Below, piece by piece: positions 51,243-64,000 of a stretch of 64,000 bases of DNA (positions within the stretch are counted from its first letter, which is position 1; each line of letters begins with the position of its first letter). Source of the DNA: Cellulomonas carbonis (GTDB taxonomy: Bacteria; Actinomycetota; Actinomycetes; Actinomycetales; Cellulomonadaceae). The stretch covers positions 671,371-735,370 of the forward strand of contig NZ_BMEB01000001.1 in NCBI RefSeq assembly GCF_014636275.1, written 5' to 3'. The notes under the pieces were generated by a model. The model worked only from the letters and a program-made list of their open reading frames with translations, had not been told where the DNA came from and did not search any database. Both the position numbers and the translations under genes were made by a program.

Positions 51243-52961
51243 TCATCGTCCCACGGACGAGCGCTCGAGGAGCTCAGCCGCGTGCTCGAGCGCGGCGGTC
51301 GAGTCCTCCTGCCCCGAGAGCATCCGCGCCAGCTCCGCGACCCGCTCGTCGCCGGCGACCTCGCGGACGTCCGAGACCGTCACGACGTCGACCTCACCTG
51401 CGCGCGACTTGGAGACGACGAGGTGGCTGTCCGCGAAGGCCGCGACCTGCGCGAGGTGCGTCACGACGACCACCTGGCACTGCCGTGCGAGCTCGGCGAG
51501 GCGGCGCCCGACCTCGACGGCGGCACGCCCGCCGACGCCCGCGTCGACCTCGTCGAACACGAACGTGGGCGGGGTCGCCGCCCCCGAGGCGGGCGAGGTC
51601 GCGAGCGCCACCTCGATCGCGAGCATCACCCGCGAGAGCTCGCCCCCGGAGGCGCCCTGGCCGAGCGGCCGGGCGGGGGCGCCCGCGTGCGGCACGAGCA
51701 GCATCTCGACCTCCTCGGCACCCCACGGCCCGAGGGCGTCGCCCGGCGTGAGGGCGACCTCGAGCCGGGCACCCGCCATCGCGAGACCGCCCAGCTCCTC
51801 CGTGACCGCCTCCGCGAGCCGCGCGGCGGCGTCGGTGCGTGCGGCGCTGACCTGCGACGCGAGGGAGCTCAGGCGGTCCTCGGCGGCATCGAGCGCGGCC
51901 CGCACGGCATCCGTCCGGTCGCCCGTGCCGTCGAGGTCGAGCAGGCGCAGGCCGGAGCTGCGTGCCCACTCGAGCACCGCGTCGACGGTCCCGCCGTGCG
52001 CGCGGGCGAGGGCGGTGAGCTCGGCCCGGCGGGCCTGGACGGCGTCGAGCCGCACGGGGTCGGAGGCGAGGTCCTGGGCGTAGCCACCGAGGTCAGCGAG
52101 CAGCTCGTCGAGCAGGTAGCCGACCTCCGCGACGCGCGTGACGAGTGCCGCGAGTGCGGGGTCGTGCTCGGCGACCTGCTCGAGCGCGCGACGCGCGTGG
52201 TCGACGTCCCTCACGGCACCGGCCGTCGAGCCGTCGTCGTCACCGGCGAGGGCGAGCCTGGCGGTGACGATCGCCGTCCGCAGGTCCTCGACGTGACCGA
52301 GCCGGTCGGCCTCGACCGCCAGCTCCAGGTCCTCGCCGGGCTGGGGGTCGACGCGCTCGACCTCGGCCAGGCCGATCCGGAGCAGGTCGGCCTCGTGCGC
52401 CCGCTCCTGGGCGTGCAGGACCAGGTCGTCGAGCTCGGCCCGGAGCTCCTGCCGCTCGGCCCAGGCGGAGCGGTACGCCTCGAGGACGGCGAGGTGCTCC
52501 GGCCCGGCGAACGCGTCGAGCGCCTGTCGCTGGTGGCGCGGGGACCGCAGGCGGGCCTGGTCCGACTGGCCGTGGACGGTGACGAGCTCCTCCGCGATCT
52601 CGGCGAGCACGGCCTGCGGCACCGACCGGCCGCCGAGGAACGCCCGCGAGCGGCCGGCCGCGGCGACGGTGCGCACGGCGACCAGCGTGCCGTCGTCGTC
52701 GAGCCGCGCTCCCGCCTCGCGCGCCCGCTCGGCGACGGCGGACGCGGGGTCCACCACGAAGCACCCCTCGGCTGTCGCCTGCGTCGAGCCGGTCCGGACC
52801 GCGGCCGCATCTGCCCGGCGACCGAGCAGGAGCCCGAGCCCCGTGAGCACCATGGTCTTGCCCGCGCCGGTCTCGCCGGTGATGGCGGTGAGCCCCGGCG
52901 AGAGCGGGACGTGCGCCGTGCCGATGACGCCCAGGTCCTCGATCCGGATCTCCTCGATCAC
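51243..52961 (-). CDS. recN: DNA repair protein RecN
   Basis: 572 residues, SMC-like ATPase for double-strand break repair. The N-terminus has IEDLGVIGTAHVPLSPGLTAITGETGAGKTMVL with Walker A. A long coiled-coil region covers about 150-350. The C-terminal half has the signature GQGASGGELSRVMLAIE, Walker B FVFDEVDAGVGGRAAVEVG and the switch VVTHLAQVAA. GTG 52961 overlaps nadK (GTGA). I find no LexA box before it, so SOS control would have to come from elsewhere in the operon. Confidence 0.95.
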   Translation of the reverse strand: MIEEIRIEDLGVIGTAHVPLSPGLTAITGETGAGKTMVLTGLGLLLGRRADAAAVRTGSTQATAEGCFVVDPASAVAERAREAGARLDDDGTLVAVRTVAAAGRSRAFLGGRSVPQAVLAEIAEELVTVHGQSDQARLRSPRHQRQALDAFAGPEHLAVLEAYRSAWAERQELRAELDDLVLHAQERAHEADLLRIGLAEVERVDPQPGEDLELAVEADRLGHVEDLRTAIVTARLALAGDDDGSTAGAVRDVDHARRALEQVAEHDPALAALVTRVAEVGYLLDELLADLGGYAQDLASDPVRLDAVQARRAELTALARAHGGTVDAVLEWARSSGLRLLDLDGTGDRTDAVRAALDAAEDRLSSLASQVSAARTDAAARLAEAVTEELGGLAMAGARLEVALTPGDALGPWGAEEVEMLLVPHAGAPARPLGQGASGGELSRVMLAIEVALATSPASGAATPPTFVFDEVDAGVGGRAAVEVGRRLAELARQCQVVVVTHLAQVAAFADSHLVVSKSRAGEVDVVTVSDVREVAGDERVAELARMLSGQEDSTAALEHAAELLERSSVGR

Positions 52962-53842
52962 CCGCGCCCCAACTCCCTCGCGGGCGCGCCGTGGCCGTCG
53001 GCCGCGCGCCCTCGCCACCCGGCGACGGGCAGCGCGAAACGCGACACGAGCCGGTCGGTGAAGGGCGCGTGGCTCAGCCGGGCGAGGCGGACGGGCTCCT
53101 CGGCGCGTCGCACCTCGACCCGGGTCCCCACGGGCAGGTCGATGGTCCGCCGGCCGTCGCACACCAGCACACCGGCCGTCCCGGACCGCGTGAGGATCTC
53201 GACGGCGAGCACGGAGGACGGCCCGACGACGAGCGGTCGGGCGAAGAGCGCGTGCGCGGAGAGAGGGACGAGCAGCATCGCGTCGACGTCGGGCCAGACC
53301 ACCGGTCCGCCCGCCGAGAACGCGTGCGCGGTCGACCCTGTCGCGGTGGCGAGGACCACGCCGTCGCAGCCGAACGACGACAGCGGCCGCCCGTCGACCT
53401 CGACGACGACCTCGACCATCCGCGCCCGGTCGGCCTTCTCGAGGGTCGCCTCGTTGAGTGCCCACCCGGTCTCGACCTCGTCGTGCGGCCGCATCACACG
53501 GACCTCGATGGTCCGGCGCTCCTCGACGTCGTACAGGCCGTCCGCGATACGCCGCACCGCCTCGTCGATCCCCTCGCGCTCGCTCTCCGCGAGGAACCCG
53601 ACGTGGCCGAGGTTGACGCCGAGCAGGGGCACGCGCGTGCCCCTCGTCATCTCGGCCGCACGGAGGATCGTGCCGTCACCGCCGAGGACGAGGGCCATGA
53701 GCAGGTCGTCCGGCGAGCACCCGTCGTCCTCGGTGACCGCCTTGAGCCCGACCCGGCCGAGCGCTCGGACGGCCTCGGCTGCGGCCGCGACCGCCTCGGG
53801 TCGGCCGCTGTGCGTCACGACGAGGACCGCCGACGCCGTCAC
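52958..53842 (-). CDS. nadK: NAD kinase
   Basis: 294 residues; makes NADP from NAD. The diagnostic GGDGT motif is in LVLGGDGTILRAAE (about 52-65), then NLGHVGFLAE, the ALNEATLEK block and GSTAHAFSAGGPVVWPDVD. The His in place of the usual Tyr in GSTAYAFSAGG is a small variation. ATG 53842 overlaps tlyA by 4 bp. The neighbours tlyA and recN are the same as in Mycobacterium and many other actinomycetes. Confidence 0.95.
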   Translation of the reverse strand: MTASAVLVVTHSGRPEAVAAAAEAVRALGRVGLKAVTEDDGCSPDDLLMALVLGGDGTILRAAEMTRGTRVPLLGVNLGHVGFLAESEREGIDEAVRRIADGLYDVEERRTIEVRVMRPHDEVETGWALNEATLEKADRARMVEVVVEVDGRPLSSFGCDGVVLATATGSTAHAFSAGGPVVWPDVDAMLLVPLSAHALFARPLVVGPSSVLAVEILTRSGTAGVLVCDGRRTIDLPVGTRVEVRRAEEPVRLARLSHAPFTDRLVSRFALPVAGWRGRAADGHGAPARELGRG

Positions 53843-54783
53843 GGGGCCCCTCCGACGAGGACGGGGCGGGCACCGCGGACGGCCGTGGCCACGGAGCGCT
53901 CGACCGCGTCGGCTGATGTGGACCGTCCGCCGACGCGTGCCCAGAGGAAGTACTCGAGGTTGCCGTGCTCCCCGGGCAGCCGGCTGGGCAGCACCGCCAG
54001 GACGGCGGCGCCCTCCGCCTCGAGCGCACGCGCGACGTCGGTGACGGCGCCGACCCGCAGACGGGGGTCGGCCACCACGCCGCCTCGCCCGAGCCGCTCG
54101 CGCCCCACCTCGAACTGGGGCTTGACCATGAGCAGGAGATCGGCCCCGGGAGCGGCGGCGCGCACGACGGGTGCGACGACGAGCGTCAGCGAGATGAACG
54201 ACAGGTCGGCGACGACGAGCGTCGGCGCGTCGACGCGCTCGGCAGGCTCCGCGCCGTCCTCGGCCGCCTGGGATCCTCGCGTCGCTGCCGGGGCGATCGG
54301 ACCAGCCGGAGATCCGTGCCCCGCCTCGGTGGCGCCCGACGGCGCGAGGTCACGCGCGTTGACGCCCTCGACGCACGTCACGCGGGGGTCGCGCAGCAGC
54401 GACGGGTCGAGCTGTCCGTGGCCGACGTCCACCGCGCGGACGTGCGCTGCCCCCCGCTCGAGCAGCACCTGGGTGAACCCCCCGGTCGACGCGCCGACGT
54501 CCAGGCACGACCTCTCGAGGACCACGAGCGCGCCGGGCGCGAGGGCGTCGACGTCGTCGAGCGCGCCGACGAGCTTGTGCGCCCCGCGGGAGACGTAGCG
54601 GTCCTCGGCGAGGACCTCGAGGCTCTGCTCGCCGGACACCGGCTGGGACGGCTTGCGCGCCGGGCGTCCGTCGACGCGCACGACGCCGTCGTGGACGAGC
54701 TCGGCAGCCCGCGTGCGCGAGCGCGCGAGCCCGCGGCGGACGAGCGCGCCGTCGAGCCGTTCGTGCATGGTGACCGTCGTCAT
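53839..54783 (-). CDS. tlyA: TlyA-family rRNA 2'-O-methyltransferase
   Basis: 314 residues. An S4 RNA-binding domain covers about 1-65 (RLDGALVRRGLARSRTRAAELVHDGVVRVDG), followed by a Rossmann methyltransferase domain with SAM motif LDVGASTGGFTQVLLERGAA and LVADLSFISLTLV. It ends with a LLLMVKPQFEVGRE catalytic block. The insert at about 160-185 is Ala/Pro/Ser-rich. Mycobacterial TlyA methylates 16S and 23S rRNA and its loss gives capreomycin resistance; the targets here are inferred. Confidence 0.93.
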   Translation of the reverse strand: MTTVTMHERLDGALVRRGLARSRTRAAELVHDGVVRVDGRPARKPSQPVSGEQSLEVLAEDRYVSRGAHKLVGALDDVDALAPGALVVLERSCLDVGASTGGFTQVLLERGAAHVRAVDVGHGQLDPSLLRDPRVTCVEGVNARDLAPSGATEAGHGSPAGPIAPAATRGSQAAEDGAEPAERVDAPTLVVADLSFISLTLVVAPVVRAAAPGADLLLMVKPQFEVGRERLGRGGVVADPRLRVGAVTDVARALEAEGAAVLAVLPSRLPGEHGNLEYFLWARVGGRSTSADAVERSVATAVRGARPVLVGGAP

Positions 54784-54941
54784 CCGCGGCCGTCGGCGAG
54801 CCGGTCGGACAGCGCGCCGTGCAGGGCGTCGAAGACCGCGACGTGCTCACGGACCGGCCGGTCCTCGAGCCCGTCCAGGACCGTCATGGCCTCGTCGACG
54901 GCGTCGTCGCCTGACGTCCATCCCGGCTCGGTTCCCGTCAC
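54780..54941 (-). CDS. Small conserved-position protein before tlyA
   Basis: 53 residues, acidic: starts VTGTEPGWTSGDDAVDEAMTV and ends FDALHGALSDRLADGRG. GTG 54941 follows AGGAG, and the stop overlaps the tlyA start (ATGA), which supports its reality. A similarly small gene, Rv1693, sits between the HAD gene and tlyA in Mycobacterium, so this is likely its counterpart. The function is unknown. Confidence 0.8.
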   Translation of the reverse strand: MTGTEPGWTSGDDAVDEAMTVLDGLEDRPVREHVAVFDALHGALSDRLADGRG

Positions 54942-55056
54942 GACATCTCCTCTCGTCCATGTCGGCACCGCTGCCGGTCCGCAGGCCACGCTACCCCGAC
55001 CGCCGCGGCGCGACGCGGCCGCGCACAGGCGCGTCGGCCCATGGCGGGGTCTGCCC

Positions 55057-56064
55057 TCAGTCGTCCACGACCGAGAGGTCGGGGACCGTGTCGGCGTCGA
55101 GCCGGTCACCCGAGTCGACGGCGTCCCACGCGGCCGCGCACGCGGCACGCACGACGTCGACCAGCCCCTCACCAGTGACCTCGAGCCGACCGCGGGCGAC
55201 CCGGGCCGACGCCGCACGGCACGTCCACCACTCGTCGTGCCGCTGCACCGCAGGGTGCGTCTCGAGCAGCGACCGGAGGTCCGCGCCGACATAGCTCGGG
55301 CGCTCGTGGCGCGCAGCCAGGACGGCGTCCCTCGGCGTGCTCACCCCCGTGAAGACGTGCAGGCCCGGGAAGTCGGCGGCGCGCGCGCCCGCCAGGTCCG
55401 TGTCCAGGCGGTCCCCGATGACGAGCGGGCGGCTGGCGCCGCGACGGCGCGCAGCGAGATGGAACATCTCCGGCTCGGGCTTGCCCGCGCTCGCGGGCAC
55501 GACCCCGGTCGCGGCCCTGACCGCACCGACGAGCGAGCCGTTGCCCGGGGCGAACCCCCGCTCGGTCGGGAGCGAGAGGTCGAGATTGCTCGCGACGTAC
55601 CAGGCCCCCCGCTGGACGGCGTACGCCGCCTCGGCGAGGTCCTTCCAGCCGAGGTCGGGCGCGAAGCCCTGCGCGACGGCGTCGGGCGCGTCGTCCGCGG
55701 ACGTCACGACCCGGAAGCCGGCCGCCTCGACGGCGGTGACCAGCCCTGCCCCCCCGACGACGAGCACGCTCGCACCCGGCTCGAGCCGGGTGCGGAGCAA
55801 CGCCGCCGCCGCCTGCGCCGCGGTCATGACCTCGTCAGCCGATGTCGGGATCCCGAGGCCCGTGAGCTGGTCGGCGACCGACTCGGGCTCACGGGACGCG
55901 TTGTTGGTGACGAAGAGGAGCCCGAGACCGGCGTCACGTGCCGCGACCAGGCTCTCCGCCGCGTGCTCGATCGGGTCGTGCCCGCGGTAGGCCACCCCGT
56001 CGAGGTCGACGAGAGCGAGGTCGTGCTCGAGGGCGAGGGCCTTCGTGGTCGAGTGCAGCATCAC
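55057..56064 (-). CDS. HAD-superfamily (class IIA) phosphatase
   Basis: 335 residues. Motif I is VDLDGVAYRGHDPIEHAAES, motif II is LFVTNNASREPESVA and the later motifs are GKPEPEMFH and VIGDRLDTDLAGARA. This is the NagD-like, glycerol-3-phosphate-phosphatase type; the mycobacterial gene at this position (Rv1692) has been assigned as a glycerol 3-phosphate phosphatase. It overlaps the RG-rich gene before it (ATGA) and is 115 bp ahead of the small gene. The tail of about 70 residues after residue 260 is unusual but Ala/Asp-rich. Confidence 0.9.
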   Translation of the reverse strand: MMLHSTTKALALEHDLALVDLDGVAYRGHDPIEHAAESLVAARDAGLGLLFVTNNASREPESVADQLTGLGIPTSADEVMTAAQAAAALLRTRLEPGASVLVVGGAGLVTAVEAAGFRVVTSADDAPDAVAQGFAPDLGWKDLAEAAYAVQRGAWYVASNLDLSLPTERGFAPGNGSLVGAVRAATGVVPASAGKPEPEMFHLAARRRGASRPLVIGDRLDTDLAGARAADFPGLHVFTGVSTPRDAVLAARHERPSYVGADLRSLLETHPAVQRHDEWWTCRAASARVARGRLEVTGEGLVDVVRAACAAAWDAVDSGDRLDADTVPDLSVVDD

Positions 56065-57986
56065 CGCTCCTCGGTCGTGGCGTCGTCGCCGTCGGTCGCC
56101 TGGTCGGGCAGGTCAGCGGCGGGGAGGTCGGCCTCATCGGTGGACCCGGGCTCCTCGCCGACGGGTGCGGACACACCCTCGTCGCCGCCCGCACCCGGCC
56201 CCACCTCGTCCGCCTCGGCGGCGTCGGGCTCGACGTCGCCGCTCGCCCCCCGCTCACCGAGCTCCTTCACGGGGGCGGGTTCCCAGCCTTCGCGACCAGC
56301 GCCGTCGTCCGAGGAGGGTTCGCGCACGGCGTCGTCCGCTTCCTCGCCGCTCGTCGCGTCGTCGGCCTCCTCGAGATCGAACACGACCACGTCCTCGTCG
56401 GGCTCGGGCGCGGCCGGCAGCGTCTGGCGAAGCGTCGCTGCCTCCTCTGCGCGGCCGGAGGCCTCCAGCGCGTCGGCGAGCGCCTCGTCCACACGCAGCC
56501 GGAGGGCCCCCTCAGCAGCCCGGGCGATGGGCGTCCGCAACACGGCAACAGCCGCCTCAGGGTCCGCGAGGTCGAGCCGCGCACCGCTGACGACGATCGC
56601 GAGCTCCACCTGGAGGTCGACCGGCAGCGCGCGAACGGCGTCCTCCGACGCCATCGCGATCGCGCGCTCCGGCCGTCCCAGACCCCGCTCGCAGTCGGCC
56701 ATGAGGGGCAGGTGCTCGTCGCTCCCGTTGAGGCGCCGCACCGTGCGCAGCTCGCGGAGCGCCTCCGCGTACCGCCCCGAGTGGTACGCGGTGAGCGCTG
56801 CGGCCTCGCGCACGACGTCCACGCGGCCTGCACGGCGCACCGCCGCCTGGGCATGCGCGTAGGCGGCCTCCGGGTCCGTCTCCAGCAGCCGACCGGCCAT
56901 CACGAGGTGACGCGCGACACCGTCGGCGTTGTCCTTGCTCAGGGTGCGCAGGCGAGAGCGCGCGGCGCGGTCGAGGTCCGCGGCGACCACGTCGTCCGGG
57001 AGCGCCGGCGCCGCGGGAGCGGCCTCGTTGTCGACGGCACGCTGCGGTCGGACCGGCCGGTCACCGACGCCGGGGCGGCCCCACTCGGAGCGCGCAGGTC
57101 CGGCGGGCGCACCGCGGCCCGCGCCTCCAGCGTCGCGCGTGGGCCTCGTCCCTGGAGCAGCCGGACCGGATCCGTAGCGGCGACCGCCAGGACCTGCCGC
57201 TCCACCGGCCCGCCGGTCGTCCACGCCGCTCGGGCGCCGCACGGCACCGTCTCCTCCTCGAGCCGTCGACGACGCACCGCTCCCCCGACCTTCCCGCTCC
57301 GGGCCACGGCCGCTGACGCCGCGCGACGAGCCGCCCCCGGGAGCACCGGCTCCGCGCGACGAGGCCGGTCCCCAGGCTGCCCGACCGCCACGAGACGCAT
57401 CCTCCTGTCGGCGCACGCCCGACCCGTCCGACCGGCCCGAGCCCGCCGACTCCCGACCGCGCTCCGCGCCGCCGCGCCGGTTGGCGTTCGGTGGTGCGCT
57501 CCGAGCCGGGCGCTCCTGCCACTCGCCGCGCGCCGTCGCCGGTCCGCCGCTGGACCTGCCCCGCGCGGCACCGCCCTGTCCCGAAGCCCCGCCACCGGTC
57601 CCCCGGCGCGACGCGTCGTCCCGTCCGGTGCCGCCCTCCCGCGCTACACGCCCTGAGCCCGACGCACCGCGTGCACCGTCCCAGCCACTGTCCGCACCAC
57701 CGCGTGAGGCCGAGTACCGACTCCCGCCACCGGACCGCTCACCGCCTCCGCCGCGCGGCCGGTCACCCTGACCACGTCCCACGTCCGACCGTCCGCGGTC
57801 CGATCCGAAAGATGCTCTCCTCATGCCGCCACGCGAGGTGGACGGCGGCTGCTGACGTGACCCGGCCCCACGTCCGGCCTCGCTGCCCGGACGTCCCGAG
57901 GGCTCGGCGCCACGGTCGCGCGACGTGGATCGACGCGGTCCGCCCCGGCTCTGTCGGTCGGGGCGGTTCTGCTCTTCTGCGTCCAC
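56061..57986 (-). CDS. RG-rich disordered protein with TPR-like core
   Basis: 641 residues in three parts. Residues about 1-325 are an R/G/S-rich disordered region with many RGG, RGG-like and SRG repeats (e.g. GDRPRGGGGERSGGGSRY). Residues about 330-520 form a helical, TPR-like core (DAARSRLRTLSKDNADGVARHLVMAGRLLE and AYAHAQAAVRRAGR), and the last 115 are acidic. The corresponding mycobacterial gene (Rv1691) encodes a TPR protein. The basic N-terminus and acidic tail suggest nucleic-acid contact and self-association, but this is inferred. It starts the leftward cluster. Confidence 0.85.
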   Translation of the reverse strand: MDAEEQNRPDRQSRGGPRRSTSRDRGAEPSGRPGSEAGRGAGSRQQPPSTSRGGMRRASFGSDRGRSDVGRGQGDRPRGGGGERSGGGSRYSASRGGADSGWDGARGASGSGRVAREGGTGRDDASRRGTGGGASGQGGAARGRSSGGPATARGEWQERPARSAPPNANRRGGAERGRESAGSGRSDGSGVRRQEDASRGGRAAWGPASSRGAGAPGGGSSRGVSGRGPEREGRGSGASSTARGGDGAVRRPSGVDDRRAGGAAGPGGRRYGSGPAAPGTRPTRDAGGAGRGAPAGPARSEWGRPGVGDRPVRPQRAVDNEAAPAAPALPDDVVAADLDRAARSRLRTLSKDNADGVARHLVMAGRLLETDPEAAYAHAQAAVRRAGRVDVVREAAALTAYHSGRYAEALRELRTVRRLNGSDEHLPLMADCERGLGRPERAIAMASEDAVRALPVDLQVELAIVVSGARLDLADPEAAVAVLRTPIARAAEGALRLRVDEALADALEASGRAEEAATLRQTLPAAPEPDEDVVVFDLEEADDATSGEEADDAVREPSSDDGAGREGWEPAPVKELGERGASGDVEPDAAEADEVGPGAGGDEGVSAPVGEEPGSTDEADLPAADLPDQATDGDDATTEER

Positions 57987-58097
57987 GGGGGGGTCCTCTC
58001 TTCAGCTGTCACGTCATCGTCGCACAACGCGTCGACAAGGCTCGTCGCGACCCTCGAGTGAGCGCGCTGATGTGCGCACCCTCGCCGTGAGCCGGAC

Positions 58098-58136
58098 AAA
58101 AAAGAAGAGGGCCTCCTTGCGGAGGCCCTCTTCTTT
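58098..58136 (-). terminator. Rho-independent terminator of the rRNA operon
   Basis: On the minus strand AAGAAGAGGGCCTCC pairs with GGAGGCCCTCTTCTT around a GCAA loop and is followed by a run of T (complement of the AAAAAA near 58098-58103). It lies directly after 5S rRNA. Confidence 0.9.
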
Positions 58137-58141
58137 GAAGG

Positions 58142-58260
58142 GTGTTCGGCGGCGACCTACTCTCCCACACAGTCTCCCGTGCAGTACCATCGGCGCTGAA
58201 GGGCTTAGCTTCCGGGTTCGGAATGGGACCGGGCGTTTCCCCTTCGCTATGACCGCCGTA
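58142..58260 (-). rRNA. rrf: 5S ribosomal RNA
   Basis: Reading leftward it starts TACGGCGGTCATAGCG and ends GTCGCCGCCGAACACC, the complete actinobacterial 5S of about 119 nt with complementary ends. It is identical over the shared length to the partial 5S at the window's right end. Confidence 0.95.
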
Positions 58261-58346
58261 ACTCTATCGAGTTGTCAGTCGGGTTCCCGACCGTCTCTCG
58301 GGAACCGCACAGTGGACGCGTAACAGCACAGCTCAGTATGTGTGTG

Positions 58347-63318
<4,972 letters not shown>

Positions 63319-63594
63319 ACATGTCTATAAGCCACCCGCACGCGAACGCACGGGCAAGCTGACACACGAAGCGGTCCCGAAGGACCCGTTATCATCTGGC
63401 CTCGATCAAATGCATGACATCAACTGACATTTGCATTCGTCTCAACCACGTCACCGCGACCCGCAGCACCTACCGACGGCAGGTACCACCGACCACGACG
63501 ACAAATGGCATCGACTTTCGGCACGCTGTTGAGTTCTCAAGGAGCGGACGCGCATCCATCCAGGTCTTCCGACCCATCCGGAGGCAACTTCTCC
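63319..63594 (-). other. rRNA operon leader with anti-termination-like element
   Basis: The transcribed leader between promoter P2 and 16S contains TTGAGAACTCAACAGCGTGC (complement of 63521-63541 region), a sequence shared by actinomycete rrn leaders and repeated in modified form in the spacer. No gene, tRNA or open reading frame of note is seen. Confidence 0.6.
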
Positions 63595-63623
63595 ACTTTA
63601 TCCGAACCAGACCCCGCAGTCAA
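63595..63623 (-). promoter_or_regulatory. rRNA promoter P2
   Basis: On the minus strand TTGACT (63618-63623), 17 bp, then TAAAGT (63595-63600): a strong sigma-70-type match. It lies about 280 bp before 16S rRNA. Confidence 0.8.
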
Positions 63624-63751
63624 ACCACCAGGCCGGCCCACCCACGTCCACGCACAGCTGACCGAAGCCAGCCGGCTTGTGTGGGGTTCGCACCCAATCC
63701 GGGGACCGTCCCGCTGTCTGCGGTCCGTTCCTCCCCGTGGGGCGCTGCACT

Positions 63752-63781
63752 ACGTTACGTGACCCATCCCGCTCGAGGCAA
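63752..63781 (-). promoter_or_regulatory. Possible upstream rRNA promoter P1
   Basis: TTGCCT (63776-63781), 18 bp, then TAACGT (63752-63757) on the minus strand, with an 8-bp inverted repeat CTCGAGGC-AAACC-GCCTCGAG (63772-63792) overlapping the -35. Weaker match than P2. Confidence 0.4.
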
Positions 63782-63862
63782 ACCGCCTCGAGGTGTCCTG
63801 CGTCACGCCACGCGGGCCCTGCACCGACGTGAGCGCCGGCTCGTGCACAAGGGCCCTTGGCA

Positions 63863-63900
63863 CTCTCGAGGGGGCCACCCATGGGCGGCCCCCTCGAGAG
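63863..63900 (-). terminator. Hairpin ending the upstream rRNA operon
   Basis: CTCTCGAGGGGGCC (63863-63876) pairs perfectly with GGCCCCCTCGAGAG (63887-63900). It stands just after the partial 5S gene of the next operon on the minus strand. No T-run. Confidence 0.7.
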
Positions 63901-63906
63901 GAAAGG

Positions 63907-64000
63907 GTGTTCGGCGGCGACCTACTCTCCCACACAGTCTCCCGTGCAGTACCATCGGCGCTGAAGGGCTTAGCTTCCGGGTTCGGAATGGGACCGGGCG
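63907..64000 (-). rRNA. rrf: 5S ribosomal RNA of a second rRNA operon (partial)
   Basis: The last 94 bases of the window repeat the first 5S gene (58142-58235) without a difference and run off the edge. It is on the same strand and upstream of 16S, so a second rRNA operon precedes this one in tandem. Confidence 0.9.

Noticed and set aside
50013..56862. Long + strand frames opposite steA, recN, nadK, tlyA and the HAD gene
   Set aside because: Antisense shadows without domains; motifs on the minus strand are unmistakable.

Overview
The window is very GC-rich, with short intergenic gaps and many GTG starts. Adjacent genes commonly overlap by 4 bp (ATGA or GTGA). Together with the gene families and neighbourhoods (imuA'-imuB-dnaE2, glgM/glgC, a suf operon carrying SufR, tlyA-nadK-recN-steA-steB-pyrG) this points to an actinomycete, probably a Micrococcales member close to Cellulomonas. 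The genus is inferred; a comparison of the 16S rRNA at 61798-63318 would settle it. I see no prophage, insertion sequence, CRISPR array or integron, and the region reads as core chromosome.

Layout. 1-2450: the end of an unidentified gene, an enoyl-CoA hydratase-like gene, a PIG-L deacetylase, a DoxX-like membrane protein and tRNA-Leu(GAG). 2692-10002: an AI-2E-type membrane protein, then the complete SOS mutasome cassette imuA'-imuB-dnaE2 reading leftward below a perfect LexA box. 10231-12594: a PEBP-family protein, a YbaK-type deacylase, a TrmH-type methyltransferase and a tiny membrane protein. 12669-17064: a TetR repressor with its probable palindromic operator and two half-ABC exporters. 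17161-19750: an SPFH protein with its NfeD partner and an ABC ATPase. 19814-26072: an unknown protein, divergent glgM/glgC, serB, a SixA-like phosphatase, fabI and fabG. 26292-29836: DUF3099, a small Cys protein, SURF1, a small HTH protein and an ABC-F ATPase. 30000-33026: the biotin transporter bioY-ATPase-bioN and a zinc metallopeptidase.

33033-39814 is a leftward suf operon, sufR-sufB-sufD-Rieske-sufC-sufS-sufU-sufT-like, for iron-sulfur cluster building. The divergent genes 40052-42888 encode an ABC exporter and heme A synthase, a linkage also known in mycobacteria. 42921-57986 is a long leftward cluster. In transcription order it runs: RG-rich/TPR protein, HAD phosphatase, small protein, tlyA, nadK, recN, steA, steB, MraY-like transferase, MurJ-like flippase, GT4 glycosyltransferase, pyrG, Nudix. 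It follows the order known around mycobacterial Rv1691-Rv1700, except that a three-gene lipid-linked-glycan cassette sits between steB and pyrG.

58098-64000 holds a 16S-23S-5S rRNA operon on the minus strand with its terminator and two candidate promoters. The 5S gene of a second rRNA operon begins about 590 bp upstream, so the two operons appear to be in tandem.
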